This document shows positions 22,531 to 33,381 of a DNA stretch of 64,000 bases, piece by piece. Each line of letters opens with the position of its first letter. Positions within the stretch are counted from its first letter, which is position 1. The position numbers and the translations under genes were made by a program. The notes beneath the pieces were generated by a model. That model saw nothing but the letters and a program-made list of their open reading frames with translations. It had not been told where the DNA came from and ran no database searches. The stretch spans positions 26,388,501-26,452,500 of the forward strand of contig CM045733.1 in the NCBI GenBank assembly GCA_024760905.1. Reading direction: 5' to 3'. This DNA comes from Plotosus lineatus. Lineage: Eukaryota > Chordata > Actinopteri > Siluriformes > Plotosidae.

Positions 22531-22661
22531 TGAGATAGATGAAAAAAATAAAAAACAAACGATATTGAGTGATTCTGTGATTTAAACTATACCCATAAAA
22601 AACAGGTAGATGTTTCAAACACTCCAGTTTTAAAGTTTATTGTTGTTTATTGCTTGTTTTG

Positions 22662-22990
22662 GCAGCACAGTGGCGTAGTGGTTAGCACGTCCGCCTCACA
22701 GCAAGAAGGCCTGGGTTCAATTCCCGGCCTGGGCATTTCTCTGTGGAGTTTGCATGTTCTCCCCCTGCTTGCATGGGTTTCCTCTGGGTGCTCCAGTTTC
22801 CTCCCACAATCCAAAGACATGCACAGTAGGTTAATTGGCCGTTCTAAATTGCCCGTAGGTTCGCATCGTGCAGAAGGCAATGGCAAACCACTGCACCAAT
22901 CCTGCCAAGAAAACCTCCATGAAGATGATAACCAGGGCGTTATCCTTCATGGCGGGCCACCAATGGTCGTCCTACGACTCAGGCACTAGA
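22662..22990 (+). mobile_element. V-SINE with a different 3' tail
   Basis: The head and central domain are typical (GGCAGCACAGTGGCGTAGTG, GTTTCCTCTGGGTGCTCCAG). After GTAGGTTCGCATCGTGCAGA the usual tail L is replaced by AAGGCAATGGCAAACCACTG ... CTACGACTCAGGCACTAGA and ends in (TAGA)n. It could be a separate SINE subfamily or a chimeric copy. Confidence 0.7.
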
Positions 22991-23019
22991 TAGATAGATA
23001 AAATCCTTTAATTTTCATT

Positions 23020-23392
23020 AATCCATTTCCTGCACAGACGAGTCCTACATGGATCACATGAAAGCTGGAGCCTACCTCAGCTGACTGGGTGAAAGAGGGA
23101 TGCACCCTGAACAGCTCAACAGTCTTTTATAATTCCAACACACCCGTGCAACTATTCACATACACACACTCACACCAAGAGGCAGCTTGGAACCGTCGAT
23201 CAGCATAATGTGCATGTTGTGGGACTGTGGGTGGAAACCTATGAAATCATATGGAGAGCATGAAGAGAACAAGCAAACTCCACTCATAAGCCCCCAACAC
23301 CACAAGGAAGAAACCGTGAAAGGAACCAAACTCACAAATCAAACCCATCCTCATCTAGGATGCACATGCTAACCCCTACACCACCATGCCAT
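23020..23392 (-). mobile_element. V-SINE, reverse, diverged
   Basis: From the left: degraded tail (CCTCAGCTGACTGGGTGAAA), CACTCACACCAAGAGGCAGC, central complement TGGGACTGTGGGTGGAAACC, and head remnant GCTAACCCCTACACCACCAT. One of the older copies by divergence. Confidence 0.65.
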
Positions 23393-23425
23393 TCATAAAA
23401 TATAATTTTGCAGGACTACACAATG

Positions 23426-23463
23426 TGTGGTTTGTTTGTTTGTTTGTTTGTTTGTTTGTTTTT
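23426..23463. repeat. (TTTG)n microsatellite
   Basis: About nine TTTG units between two V-SINE copies. Confidence 0.9.
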
Positions 23464-23479
23464 CAGAATTATTTTATTA

Positions 23480-23793
23480 CATGGTGCCTGGTACATGGTA
23501 GCACATCTGCCTCACAGCAAGAAAGTCCTGGGTCCGATACCCAGCTTGGACGATTCTGTGTGGAGTTTGTATGTTCTCCCCGTGCTTGCGTGGGTTTCCT
23601 CCGGGTACTCCAGTTTCCCCCCACAGTCCAAAAACATGCACAGGTGTGAGTGTGAATGGTTGTGTGTGTGTGTGTTGGGCCTGCGACAGCCTGGTGAACT
23701 GTCCAAGGTCTACCTTGCCCTCGCCCAATGTCGGCTGAGATGGGTGCTTGCCTCCCCATGACCCTAATTAGGATTAAGCGGTTCAGAAAATGC
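23480..23793 (+). mobile_element. V-SINE with tail L
   Basis: Central GTGTGGAGTTTGTATGTTCT and CCTCCGGGTACTCCAGTTTC, a short (TG)n at the junction (about 23660-23675), then tail L ending CTAATTAGGATTAAGCGGTT at about 23785. The head side is degraded. Confidence 0.8.
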
Positions 23794-23952
23794 CACTGTG
23801 AGCGCGCCACTGTCAACTAGTGGAGTGGAGGTGCAATTACACTTAATTCTAGTGCACAATGCCAGAAAATCATGTTCCCCAGGGTCATACATGCTGCCCC
23901 CGGCATCACTCACCCCCCAACCTACCATGCGCCCCACTATTTGAGAAGCACT
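23794..23952 (-). mobile_element. hAT-like MITE fragment (copy 1 of 2)
   Basis: Ends with GAGAAGCACTG, the complement of CAGTGCTTCTCAAATAGTGG, a typical hAT (Charlie-like) terminus. The interior GTGCAATTACACTTAATTCT and CATGTTCCCCAGGGTCATA recurs at about 59500-59618. The left end is not defined. Confidence 0.55.
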
Positions 23953-24191
23953 GGTTTAAACACACTTGAACTTTCTCCATCTTAATGCCAGATGAAAGGA
24001 AATGAAAGAAGGATACACTGCATCATCATCACTGCACCTGCTACACTATAAATAACTTTATAAATGACTGTCAGCCCTCCAACCTCAGCCAGATGAGAGA
24101 AATTAATCAGTGACTACGGTAATGCCATGAGACTGAATCATAATGGCCTATTAGAGGCTCTGTTTTATTTTTTTGGAGAGATAATTTTGAG

Positions 24192-24322
24192 ATGATTTTT
24201 TTGGGAGATTTTTAATGGAGAGATGATATTAGATACAGTGGCGTAGTACTGCTAAGTACTGCGCCACTGTGTACTTCTCAAACTAATATCATCTCTCCAT
24301 TAAAAATCTCCCGAGAAATCAT
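24192..24322. repeat. Foldback sequence containing a SINE head piece
   Basis: Outer arms GGGAGATTTTTAATGGAGAG and its complement CTCTCCATTAAAAATCTCCC are separated by an inner palindrome ACAGTGGCGTAGTACT / AGTACTGCGCCACTGT. ACAGTGGCGTAGT is the V-SINE head start; a V-SINE fragment follows at once on the right. Confidence 0.75.
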
Positions 24323-24324
24323 TC

Positions 24325-24500
24325 CGTTACCGGTGAGGGCAGTTCTTTGTGGCGTTTGTATATTCTCACAATACACTATCTGTATATGTTTCCTCAAGAT
24401 ACTCTGGTTTCCTCCCACAGTCCAGTGATGCACATAAAGCTAAATGCCTATCATGGATTGGCACAATTTGTGAACAAAAGTGCAAATAATTGTTTGTCTG
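24325..24500 (+). mobile_element. V-SINE fragment
   Basis: Central domain CTTTGTGGCGTTTGTATATT, ATACTCTGGTTTCCTCCCAC and the start of the next block only. Head and tail are missing or rearranged into the adjacent foldback. Confidence 0.65.
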
Positions 24501-24709
24501 TGTTAGAACCTCAAGCGCGTTGACTGGGTCCAGTTTCCCTCAATCCCAAACAGCGTAAGAGATAATAAGTAATAAAGTGATAATAATGATAATGATAATT
24601 GATTTATGAGAGAAGCTTGTGGGTTTTTTTTTTTTTTCTGTAACTATACCGAGATACAATGCTTGTCATTCTTTTTTTTTTTTTCTTTCTCTTTTCCAGA
24701 AAAAACTAG

Positions 24710-24990
24710 GCTGGCATGGTGGCGTAGTGGTTAGTATGTCCGCCTCACAGCAAGACATGGCATGGGTTCAATTCCCAGATCGGGTGTTCCTGTGTGGAGT
24801 TCGCATGTTCTCTCCATGTTTATGTGGGTTTCCTCTGGGTAGTCCGGTTTCCTCCCACAGTACAAATACATGCACAGGAGGTTCATTAGCTGTTGCAAAT
24901 CACCCCAAAGGTGTAAGTGTGAGTGTTAGCTCTGTGATGGCCTGGTGAGCTGCCCAGGGTGCACCAAAGTCGGCTGATATGGGTGCCAGC
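24710..24990 (+). mobile_element. V-SINE, tail truncated
   Basis: Head GGCTGGCATGGTGGCGTAGT, central CTGTGTGGAGTTCGCATGTT, then tail L up to AAAGTCGGCTGATATGGGTG. The last part of the tail is absent. Confidence 0.8.
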
Positions 24991-25399
24991 GTTGTCCTAC
25001 GGAATAGCAGTCAAGGCCCTAGCAGATCAACATCTCTGGAGTTTCCGGTTCTGTCAAGACCGATTAGCATTTACACTAACAGAGATATATGGCATCTCAA
25101 CGCCCTCAGCAAAGGGTTTGACTGTATGTGTCTTTAGTGAGTCTTGGTGGTCATTTAAAATTACATTGTAATAATCCTACTTGGGACTTGAGCATAAACA
25201 GGGACTAATGTAGGGTTGTGGTACCCTCGGAAGGGTTGATCACCAGGAACAGGATTGGGAGCCCCTGGTCAAAGGTATAGAATGGGAAATAAATGATATT
25301 TCATGGTGTGTTCTTTCATTTGCTGTCTTACATTTGAAAAAAAAAAACTATATTAAAACTAAAGAAAAATGTCAGATTAGCTGTTGGTGGTTATAAATA
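24991..25399. other. Non-coding, no assigned element
   Basis: No exon or repeat boundary recognised. Confidence 0.4.
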
Positions 25400-25528
25400 T
25401 TTGTTCATCCATCTACCCATTTGCCGAACCACTTAATCCTATTAGGAGTGATCTGGAGCCTATCTTAGCCAACACTGGGCAAAGGTAGGTTACACCCTGA
25501 TCTGCTCAACAGACTATCACAAGGCCAA

Positions 25529-25587
<59 letters not shown>

Positions 25588-25700
25588 TACTATTCACACT
25601 CCACTCACACCTAGGGGTAATTTGGAACAACAACCAATCAGCCTAATGTGCATGTCTTTGGACTGCTGGAGGAAACCCACACAAGCAGAACCTGCAACAT
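25400..25700 (-). mobile_element. V-SINE, reverse, with CA expansion
   Basis: Tail L complement (CCACTTAATCCTATTAGGAG) is followed by (CA)n at about 25530-25580 at the junction, then CACTCACACCTAGGGGTAAT and the central complement. The copy breaks off within the central block, so no head. Confidence 0.8.
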
Positions 25701-26027
25701 GGAAAACGAGTTGCTATGTGGTCTGATAGGAGGCGGCTACATGGGGGGAAACAGTGCTAGAAGAAATCGTGCTGGAAACAAGTGCTTCCTCCACTGCACA
25801 GAACTTTCACATGAACACCCACTCTCTGTCTACCCATCATCAGAAAGGAGCGGAGAGAAGAGGAGAGGACAGGAGAGGAGAGAGGAAGACACAAAATAAA
25901 ACAAGAAAAGAAAGCATTCAGGTGAAATAGAACAGTGAGAACTAAGAGAGGAAAAAGAAGACAGAGAGAACAGAAAAGGAAAAAGGGTGTGAGGAAAATG
26001 AACGAAACAAAGCATTCGTATATTAAT
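25701..26027. other. Purine-rich non-coding sequence
   Basis: Plus strand strongly enriched in AG between about 25840 and 26000 (GGAGAGAAGAGGAGAGGACA). No exon recognised. Confidence 0.5.
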
Positions 26028-26530
26028 TTTCTAAGCCACTTAATATTACTTAGAATCATGGAAGGGGTGACGAATATCTGAGCCGACTCTGGATGAGGGT
26101 CAGGTACACCCTAGACAGCTTGCCAGGCCTTCACAGGGCCAACACACATACAACCATTCACGCTAACACAGGGCAGTGGTGGCTTAGTGGTTAATGCGAT
26201 GGCGTCGCCATCACTGAAGGTCAGTGGTTCAATCCCAACTATCATCATGTTTGGCCCTAGATTAAGGCCCTTAACCCTCAACTGCTCAGATGTATAAAAG
26301 TAATAATTGTAATTGCTCTAGATAAGAGTGTCTTCCAAATGCTGTAAATGTATACCTTGGGGTGATCTGAAATATAACCTACTGTGCATGTTTTTGAGAT
26401 GAGGGAGGAAACCGGAGTACAGATGAAACCCACACAAGTGCACAGAGAACATGCAAACTTCATAGAAATGCTTGAGACTGAGACTTCTTGCTGTGATGCA
26501 GATCTGCTAATTACTGTGCCGCCGAAATCA
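26028..26530 (-). mobile_element. V-SINE, reverse, interrupted by another SINE
   Basis: Tail L complement 26028-26165 and central domain plus head 26353-26530 are one V-SINE split by the SINE at 26170-26352. Break sequence: CATTCACGCTAACAC before and TACCTTGGGGTGATCTGAAA after. Confidence 0.75.
26170..26352 (+). mobile_element. tRNA-headed SINE of a third family, nested
   Basis: Head GGGCAGTGGTGGCTTAGTGG and CAGTGGTTCAATCCC, then GGCCCTTAACCCTCAACTGC, ending GATAAGAGTGTCTTCCAAAT and GTAAATGTA. This tail (a GATAAGAGCGTCTGCCAAAT-type end) differs from tails L, Z and X. Confidence 0.75.
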
Positions 26531-28196
26531 AACATACAAAAAATATTTATTTTTAATGTAATAAATGGAGACATTGTCCGTGGCCAGGAGTCCATGTGAG
26601 CTACTTGGCTGAGCTCTCACAGGACAGAGGGATGACATGCGATCATTTCCCTGCCAGCCAATCATGTGCGTCTGTGAGCTCATTCGTACGAGGGAGCGGA
26701 TAGTGTTTTCCCTCCGAGTGTGTGAGACGACCCCAAATACGCAGGTCACAAAAAGGCAGGTGGCTAGGATTGCATGTGAGGGAGGGGTGTGTGCATGCTT
26801 TCGCCCCTCCCTGGTCGGTGGCGATTGTGCGATAGCGAAGGCAATACCTGATGGCTGAGAATTGGACACGACTAAAATTCGGGAGAAAATGAGGAAAAAT
26901 ACCCCCAAAAAAGAAAGAAAATACATCAAGAAAAGAAGAACGAAAGTAGAAGATCTCTTCAGATGCGGAAGACAAGAAACAGAAATGCTCACGTGGTGCT
27001 TACACAACATAATGACTAATCTAATATTTTTCATCATGGGAAATTAAGCAGAACACACACAGAATATCTCATTACACATCTCATTTCATCTTTTACCGAG
27101 TCTGAGAACAACATAAATCTCACATCTGTTACCAATAAAGCACCACTGGGTAATTCATTCAGAAAAGTTCAACTATGGAGCAGTTATATATGAAGTCCCT
27201 GAAACTGTGAGCTCATCTCTGCTCATTGATGGAGATACCAGACTTGATCATGATGGTGTGTTTGATCAGTTGGATCATCCCTCAACACAAAGTTAACAGG
27301 AAGCAGCTTGAATAAACAGGAAGGCAGGGGCATCAAGCTACCTCTTGGCTGAATGTCTATCAACACCAGACCATCTCTCCATCTCTCTCTGGGCTTTGAA
27401 TTAGCACAAACTAAACCAACACTACATGCCAGACACAGGGCAGTCTACCAAACAGCATCTGCTCCTGTGTTTAGTAGAAACTAGACACTTGTTGAGGGTG
27501 AGTGCATTTCGCCCACTGTACCACTCTGTCATGACTCGAGGAGTCACGTTTCCTGTGCAGAGAAGACAAACAGCTGAGATTCTTTAAAAAAAAAAAAAAA
27601 GTCAACCTACTGCTGGTAACCTAGTGCTGTGAGGTAAAGTGCTTTACATAACACACCATTAAATAAAACTCAGACATACAAAATGTGTGGTAACAAACGC
27701 AGAGACAGGACATGACCTTGGCGATGTCCAGCAGTAAAGCCTCTCATAAAGACTCTCATTCAGATATAAAGTCAAAACCCCTCACACTTGAATGTTAAAG
27801 CAATTGTTTTAATTGCATCCCAGTGTGTCTGCTATATTTGAGTTTAGTGAAAGTTGTGATGTTTTAATTTGAGTAACGTTCATGTCAAGTGGCCGAGTTT
27901 GAGTTTGGATAAGCATAACTGAACTCAAATGGTGGAAACTAACAGAGTTTTGTAAGATCCACCGTGTCTTCAGTGGTCATACCCCCGGATGTCCGTATCA
28001 TTACTTTCATTTTGCCGTGTCAAAGGTTATTCTTCAGTTTCACCTGTTCTACATTTAGTTTAACTACACAGTTATTCACTACTTTTAATTGGTTGTTATG
28101 CTGTTGCATTCTCTACTTCCACCTGGTTGATGCCTTTCTCAGTTTGTAAATTTACTGTTATGTTTATACCGGTTTCTTAGCAAGTACAGTGGCACC
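26531..28196. other. Non-coding intron sequence
   Basis: No exon with splice sites recognised. Reading frames at 26528-27047 are not conserved-looking. A poly-A run lies at 27586-27600. Confidence 0.4.
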
Positions 28197-28440
28197 TCGC
28201 CTTACGAAAGTCTCACCAAACAAAAAATTCAGGTCACGAAAGGCATTTTCGTAAAATTTTTGTCTCCGGATACAAAACAAGTTCACGTTACGAAAGCGCC
28301 ATCTTAAAAATTCAAACACGCCATTCAAACATTCAAACAATGCACAAGCTGCTCTCCCATTAATGATGTTCAAACATCCCACTCTGTTGGCCTCCCATTG
28401 GCTAACAACTGAGGTGTCATTCATGTTGCCTTCACTCAAA
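28197..28440 (+). mobile_element. Tigger-like left end, truncated
   Basis: CAGTGGCACCTCGCCTTACG after TA (28195-28196). The following AAGGCATTTTCGTAAAATTT and CTCCCATTGGCTAACAA parallel the element at 18537, so it is the same or a sister family. No right end found. Confidence 0.65.
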
Positions 28441-28818
28441 TGCCATCTTACTTCTGATAACGACTTTTATTCTCTAGGCTTGATTCAGTAAGCCTAATCG
28501 AGGCTGTGCGGCTTCAGTTTCTGTCTGCTAGCATTATATCTTGTAAATAAACATCATCTAGACCTGGGTCGAGCTTCTCCAGAAGCCATAACAGGTTTAC
28601 ATTAGATAAAGGTAGATTACTTTGACTTGCAGCTTAATGGATTTGAGTTACAGTAAGTTTGACTAAATTTAAATTGAACATTTTTTATTTAGAAGTCTAA
28701 TGATGTGTTATTATTGATAGTTAATTGAGTTACAATTGAGCAAACAGTTTAATTGTCCATGCAAAATGTGTTTGCAAAAACAAAATTAACTTGATTTGAG
28801 TTAATTAATGCTAATTGT

Positions 28819-28952
28819 GGCCCTGCGATGGCCTGAAAAGCTGTCCAGGGCATACACACACCGTCAGACAGAGTCGGCTGTGATGGGTGCCAGCCTCCCC
28901 GCTACTCTAATTAGGATTAAGCGGTTCAGAAAATATATGAATGAATGAATAA
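28819..28952 (+). mobile_element. Extremely 5'-truncated SINE (tail L only)
   Basis: Only GGCCCTGCGATGGCCTGAAA ... CTAATTAGGATTAAGCGGTT and GAATGAATGAAT remain. atgctaattg flanks both sides (28808-28817 and near 28954-28963), consistent with a target duplication. Confidence 0.7.
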
Positions 28953-29041
28953 TGATGCTAATTGAATAAGTCCAACTGCATCTCAACTTCAACTGGATTG
29001 AAAGAAGACCTGTATTCAAGTATATAGTACAATTGACTTAC

Positions 29042-29249
29042 TGGTTCTCTCAACTCGTCCGCATCTCGTAAGGAAAGCCGAGGCTTCATCAGAATATCAT
29101 CCATGCCTTCGTTATCCGAGGCAGTAGGGGATTCAGCCAAATCCAGAAACTCATCACGCCTTGACCCACGGAACCTTATTTTGTCCAGCCTCTTGAGCAT
29201 ATTCAACACAGCCAGCTTAGGCTTTACCTTAACATGGTGTACGCCAACT
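29042..29249 (-). CDS. gramd4: gramd4 5' coding exon with probable start codon
   Basis: A 208-nt minus-strand exon. Acceptor TTTTCTGTTTGCAG precedes 29249; donor CCA|GTAAGT falls at 29042/29041. After one base it encodes 69 codons. Landmarks: NMLKRLDKIRFRGSRRDEFL, DLAESPTASDNEG and RDADELREP. Human GRAMD4 (from memory) starts MLRRLDKIRFRG and continues FLDLAESPNASD and DSEELRDP, so the initiator is probably the ATG at 29200-29198. The 16 upstream codons are open (GVHHVKVKPKLAVL) and could be 5' UTR or a longer N terminus. It joins in phase 0 to the exon at 13354-13468. Confidence 0.88.
29198..29200 (-). other. gramd4: Probable gramd4 initiation codon
   Basis: ATG of NMLKRLDKIRF. Chosen because mammalian GRAMD4 begins with the corresponding methionine. 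Use of an upstream start cannot be excluded, as the exon is open at its 5' side. Confidence 0.55.
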
Positions 29250-29895
29250 CTGCAAACAGAAAATAAAATAAAACTATTGAGCACTTTCAGCTTTGCACCA
29301 TGCCGTAAGATCCAGTGTGACATTAAGCAATTGTAGGTGTTCAAACTTCGGAAATTCCCAATGACATTGTGTGCATATGAGTTATACTCTTCTGGCAAAC
29401 AAGTACTGGTTAAACATGCCAATGCTTATTGTAGATAAATGTGGACTAGGGTTTCATTGTTACGCATAAGGCAAGGATAAGAAATTTCATAACCATCAAA
29501 CTCAGCATGCCTCATTCCGCCATGACCCTCTCTATTTGCCGAAATGACATCAATATATGGATGCGTCTGTGCTAGCCAACAACAATCCAGTATCTCTACC
29601 CTTTAGTTATGGACCTTGTGTCATACTTTTGACTGAATATTAAAAACTTAACCAAAAAATTGCTTTTTTCATGTCAACAATAATAATAATAATAATAATA
29701 AAACAAGCTCAGTGTGAGGCTTATGCATGCCTTGGTGAGTAAAGAGAGTGAGAGTGAAAGACAGGATCAGTCTATGACTCATCAGGTAGAGTCACATGGC
29801 TTTAACCAAGAGAAAGCAAAATTGCATTCCTGCATACACGTTCAAATAACATGTGTTATATGAAGATAAGTAAGGCACATACAAAACAAGGAATC
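29250..29895. other. Non-coding, upstream intron of gramd4
   Basis: Includes (AAT)n at about 29682-29700. No exon or element recognised. Confidence 0.45.
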
Positions 29896-29907
29896 TGATG
29901 CCAAAGA

Positions 29908-30232
29908 TCTTAACTTCACTTCACTTCACTTATCCCTTAACATCCGATGATATCGTTGGGGCACCTACATGGCGAGACTTGGGCTGATTAGGCCTGGCGG
30001 AGCCCATCCCTCTCCAGGTCGTAGAAACACGCTGACGGCTTTGCAGCCTACTTTTTACGAATGTCAGCAATGGTTCTTTTACATGCCTCTCACCATAGAC
30101 AGTGAGAGACATGGCCTGCCATTGATAACCCAGTTCGCTGCACTGGGGGGACAGTGACAACCTTGTGGGGACTCGAACCCCCAACCTGAGGATTGATGCT
30201 GCGCCCTAACCACTAGACCACCACTGCCTCCT
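29908..30232 (-). mobile_element. SINE-A with tail X
   Basis: Minus strand: head GGTGGTCTAGTGGTTAGGGC, body GTAAAAGAACCATTGCTGAC, then a distinct tail containing GACCTGGAGAGGGATGGGCT, CAAGTCTCGCCATGTAGGTG and CCCAACGATATCATCGGATG, ending (AAGTG)n. Perfect 12-bp duplication tgatgccaaaga at 29896-29907 and 30233-30244. Another copy with the same tail is at 56143-56448. Confidence 0.88.
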
Positions 30233-30295
30233 TGATGCCAAAGACATGCATGTTTTATTACTACAATGTAAAATTTCTGTTTTACTGCTGCCTTG

Positions 30296-30598
30296 GTAGG
30301 GCAGTGGTGGCCTAGTGGTAAAGGTGCTGGATCACTGATCCTAAGGTTCGACGTCCAAGCCCCACTCAACACAGGTTGTCACTGTCCCCCCCAGCGCAGT
30401 TAACTGGGTTATCAAAGGCCGACCATGTCTCCCACTGTCTATGGTGTGAGGCATGTAAAAGAACCATTGATGACTTTCGACAAGAGTAGCTGCAAAGCCG
30501 TCAGTGTGTTTCCGACCTGCGATGTCCTGGCAAGCTGTCGGCTGGGATGGGCCCCAGCCTCCCCTTGACACTAATTAGGATTAAGAGGTTACAGAAAA
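30296..30598 (+). mobile_element. SINE-A with tail L, internal deletion
   Basis: Head GGGCAGTGGTGGCCTAGTGG, body GTAAAAGAACCATTGATGAC, tail L lacking the TCCAGGGTGTACTCTGCCCT block. 10-bp duplication tgctgccttg at 30286-30295 and 30599-30608. Confidence 0.88.
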
Positions 30599-30608
30599 TG
30601 CTGCCTTG

Positions 30609-31550
30609 ATCTGGGTCCAAGTAGTCAGATTCTTGATCTGAATCACAAATTGCATAACATCTGTCTAGGTCTTAATCTGGCCTGAGTGTTGATGGGGTCT
30701 CAATCTGGCATAAGACTTCATGGGGGTCTTAATCTGGCCTGAGTCTTGGAAAAATGGTTGTACCTAAATTGGTATAAATTGTGTACCTATAAGGGTACAA
30801 ATGCTTGTTACTGGGCAGGTACCCTTCTGAGAGACAAATGTGTTCGATTCAGTAGCCGATAATTTTTCAAAAGGTACCTGTACATTACAGATATATTCTT
30901 GTCTTATACCTCCATTTTGGAGAATGTGGTGATGGTTTCGGGCAGGTCTTCATCTGGGCCTCCATACTAAGAGTCATGCTTTGCATTCCAGTCAAGCAAC
31001 CTTCCTACTATAGTAAATATTCATACTGATTTTTAATATGTAGTGTCAGATGAAACCTGTACACATGGCCACTGATATTAAATACCACTTAATACCAATT
31101 ACTAATAATGAAAAATATAACAGACACATCTAAGTTGTTTCTTTTAGTCTTAATACCTTGAATCTTGATCTGGGTATAGGTGTTCCTCAGCATTTTGGTA
31201 TAGATGTTCCTTTGTCAAAGTCTTCCTCTAGGCCTCAATCTTATATTAGTCTTGGTCTTAAAATATTATCTTTTCTCACTAAAGTTTATTTACTTGGTTC
31301 AGGCTTTCATACAATCTTACAATTGATAAGATACAGTTGAGCAAATGAGGGCTGACACGTGTTGCTCAAGGCTTCATCAACTCAACTCTTGCTCAAGAGC
31401 CAATTGGCAATGCAGGGATCAAATATCTTGGTCTGGGTTCCAGTAGGAAAATTTTTGGTCTTGATCTGAGTCTCAATAAAAGCATTGACGTAAGTCTTAA
31501 CAGTCATGGTCAGAGCACCAGTAATTAGTGTCTTCAGGTGGATGTGGTTT
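30609..31550. other. Non-coding, short imperfect internal repeats
   Basis: Repeated phrases such as CTTAATCTGGCCTGAGT and GTCTCAATCTGGCATAAG (about 30660-30750) suggest a decayed tandem array. Other variants of this phrase continue to about 31540. No exon recognised. Confidence 0.5.
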
Positions 31551-31565
31551 GGAATCCTAGTTATA

Positions 31566-31900
31566 TCCATTCATTCAATTTCTGAGCTATTTAATCCTAA
31601 TTATGGTTGCAGGGAGGCTGGAGCCCATCTCAGCCAACTCCGGGCGAAGGCAGAGTACACCCTGGATGGCTGACCGGCCATCGCAGGGCAAAAACATGCT
31701 GACGGCTATGCAACCTACTCTTGACGAAAGTCAATCAATGGTTCTTTTACATGCCTCACACTATAACCAGTGAGACATACCCTTTGATAATCCGGTTAGC
31801 TGCGCTGGGGGGACAGTGATAACCCGTTGAGAGTGGGATTTGAACCCCCAACCTTGGGATCAGTGATCCAGCACCTTTACCACCAGGCTCCCACTGCCCA
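31566..31900 (-). mobile_element. SINE-A with tail L
   Basis: Complement of tail L, body and head (CCACTGCCCA end). 15-bp duplication ggaatccYagttata at 31551-31565 and 31901-31915 with one mismatch. Full length. Confidence 0.88.
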
Positions 31901-32036
31901 GGAATCCCAGTTATACATAAATCTAAACTGCATTAGGATAGCATCCAGTATATATCATGTTGGCTTTCTTTCAGCCTGAATAAATTTCACTTTCAAATTG
32001 CATGGCTGTATATCAGCAAAAATAAATTTGACTTGG

Positions 32037-32300
32037 AACAGCATGGTGGAATTATGGTTAGCATGTCAAAACAAGAAGGGAAGGTCCTGGGTTTGAGTCA
32101 TGGGGTCAGCAAGTGCATTCTGTTTTCTTCCCACAGCCCAAAGACAGGCACATTAGGCTAACTTCTTGTTACCAATTGCCTTTAGATGTGAGTGTGAAAT
32201 TTTGTGTTTGTGTTGGCTCGGCAATGGTCTGGCAAGGTGTATCCCACCTTTACCCAGAGTTAGCTGAGATGAGTTATAGCATCTCCACAATCCTAACACA
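32037..32300 (+). mobile_element. V-SINE, diverged
   Basis: Head GGTGGAATTATGGTTAGCAT, shortened central block (TTCTTCCCACAGCCCAAAGA), tail L shortened to CCACCTTTACCCAGAGTTAG and ending CACAATCCTAAC. Confidence 0.7.
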
Positions 32301-32466
32301 GATAGTCGCCGACTTATGGCTGTTTCACTTTACAACCACCCATGACTAAAAAAAAAAAAAAAAAGAATAAATAACGTATATACTTGAATATCATGATTGT
32401 GAATATCATCAGCATAGCCAAGCTGATTCTAATGTCTATGTAAGGATCAAATGGGCTAAACCATGT

Positions 32467-32606
<140 letters not shown>

Positions 32607-32638
32607 ATCATATGTATGTCTGTATGTAATATCATATA

Positions 32639-33381
32639 CAGGGAGTCCTCGGTTTACGACGCTGATCCGTTTTTAAGACGCGGTGTAACCCGAATTTCAG
32701 TGTAAGTCGGAACATAACATAAAATATGCTGAAAAGTACTGTACGTACAGTGCTATAATAAAATGTAACAGTTAATGACATAAAAAAGTATTAAAATAAG
32801 AGAAAACAATTCCTTATCACAAGAATGAAATACAGTGCGGGAGGGAGAGACAGGCTTATTGTGCTGGAGAAGCTGGAGCAGGTGAGCCTGGAGTAGTACA
32901 TGCAGCTGAGGTAGAGGGTACAGGATCTGTTGCAGGCCTCTCTACCTTCTTAAAATACTGCTCCAGGTTCGACTGGACAGAGAGCAACCTCTTCTCATCC
33001 AAGATCTCCTTGTAGCATTGCATCAAATCCATGATGCCGCTGGAAACCCTAGCGAACCTTTCCAAGTTGGGATCCAGAGCCTCAATAGTTGCCAACGCTT
33101 GCTGCATCTCACGCTCCCGAAACTAGTTCGCGTTTGTTTACGTAACCGCGTAATATTACAGTACCGAGACTGAGCGAAGGGAAGCGACGCTGTCTTCCTC
33201 GGCCCACAACCACAACACAGCGTATTCTTCTGCCTCGCACGCCCGAAACTAGTTTGCGTTTGTTTACGTAACCACGAAAGACGTAATTACGTGTAATATT
33301 ATTTTTTATATTTTTATGGGGAGTGCGTTTGTAACCACGAAACGGTGTAAGTTGGGACCGGTGTAAACTGAGGACTCCCTG
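32639..33381 (-). mobile_element. Tigger-like element with C-terminal transposase relic
   Basis: 743 bp, TA at both sides (32637-32638, 33382-33383). Left CAGGGAGTCCTCGGTTTACG, right complement CAGGGAGTCCTCAGTTTACA. The retained gene piece reads on the minus strand. A direct repeat of GAAACTAGTTTGCGTTTGTTTACGTAAC-like text occurs at about 33120 and 33245. Confidence 0.85.
32856..33107 (-). pseudogene. C-terminal fragment of Tigger-type transposase
   Basis: Reads ALATIEALDPNLERFARVSS, MDLMQCYKEILDEKRLLSVQ, SNLEQYFKKVERP and a Ser/Pro/Ala-rich end before a stop near 32856. Tigger/CENP-B-type transposases have this acidic and then Pro/Ser-rich C terminus after the DDE domain. The HTH and DDE parts are absent, so it is a deletion derivative. 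Confidence 0.65.

Noticed and set aside
22108..23816. Several 80-120 codon frames with repeated LPLLAWVSSGYS-like text
   Set aside because: This peptide is the translation of the V-SINE central domain and recurs wherever a copy is read in the same frame.
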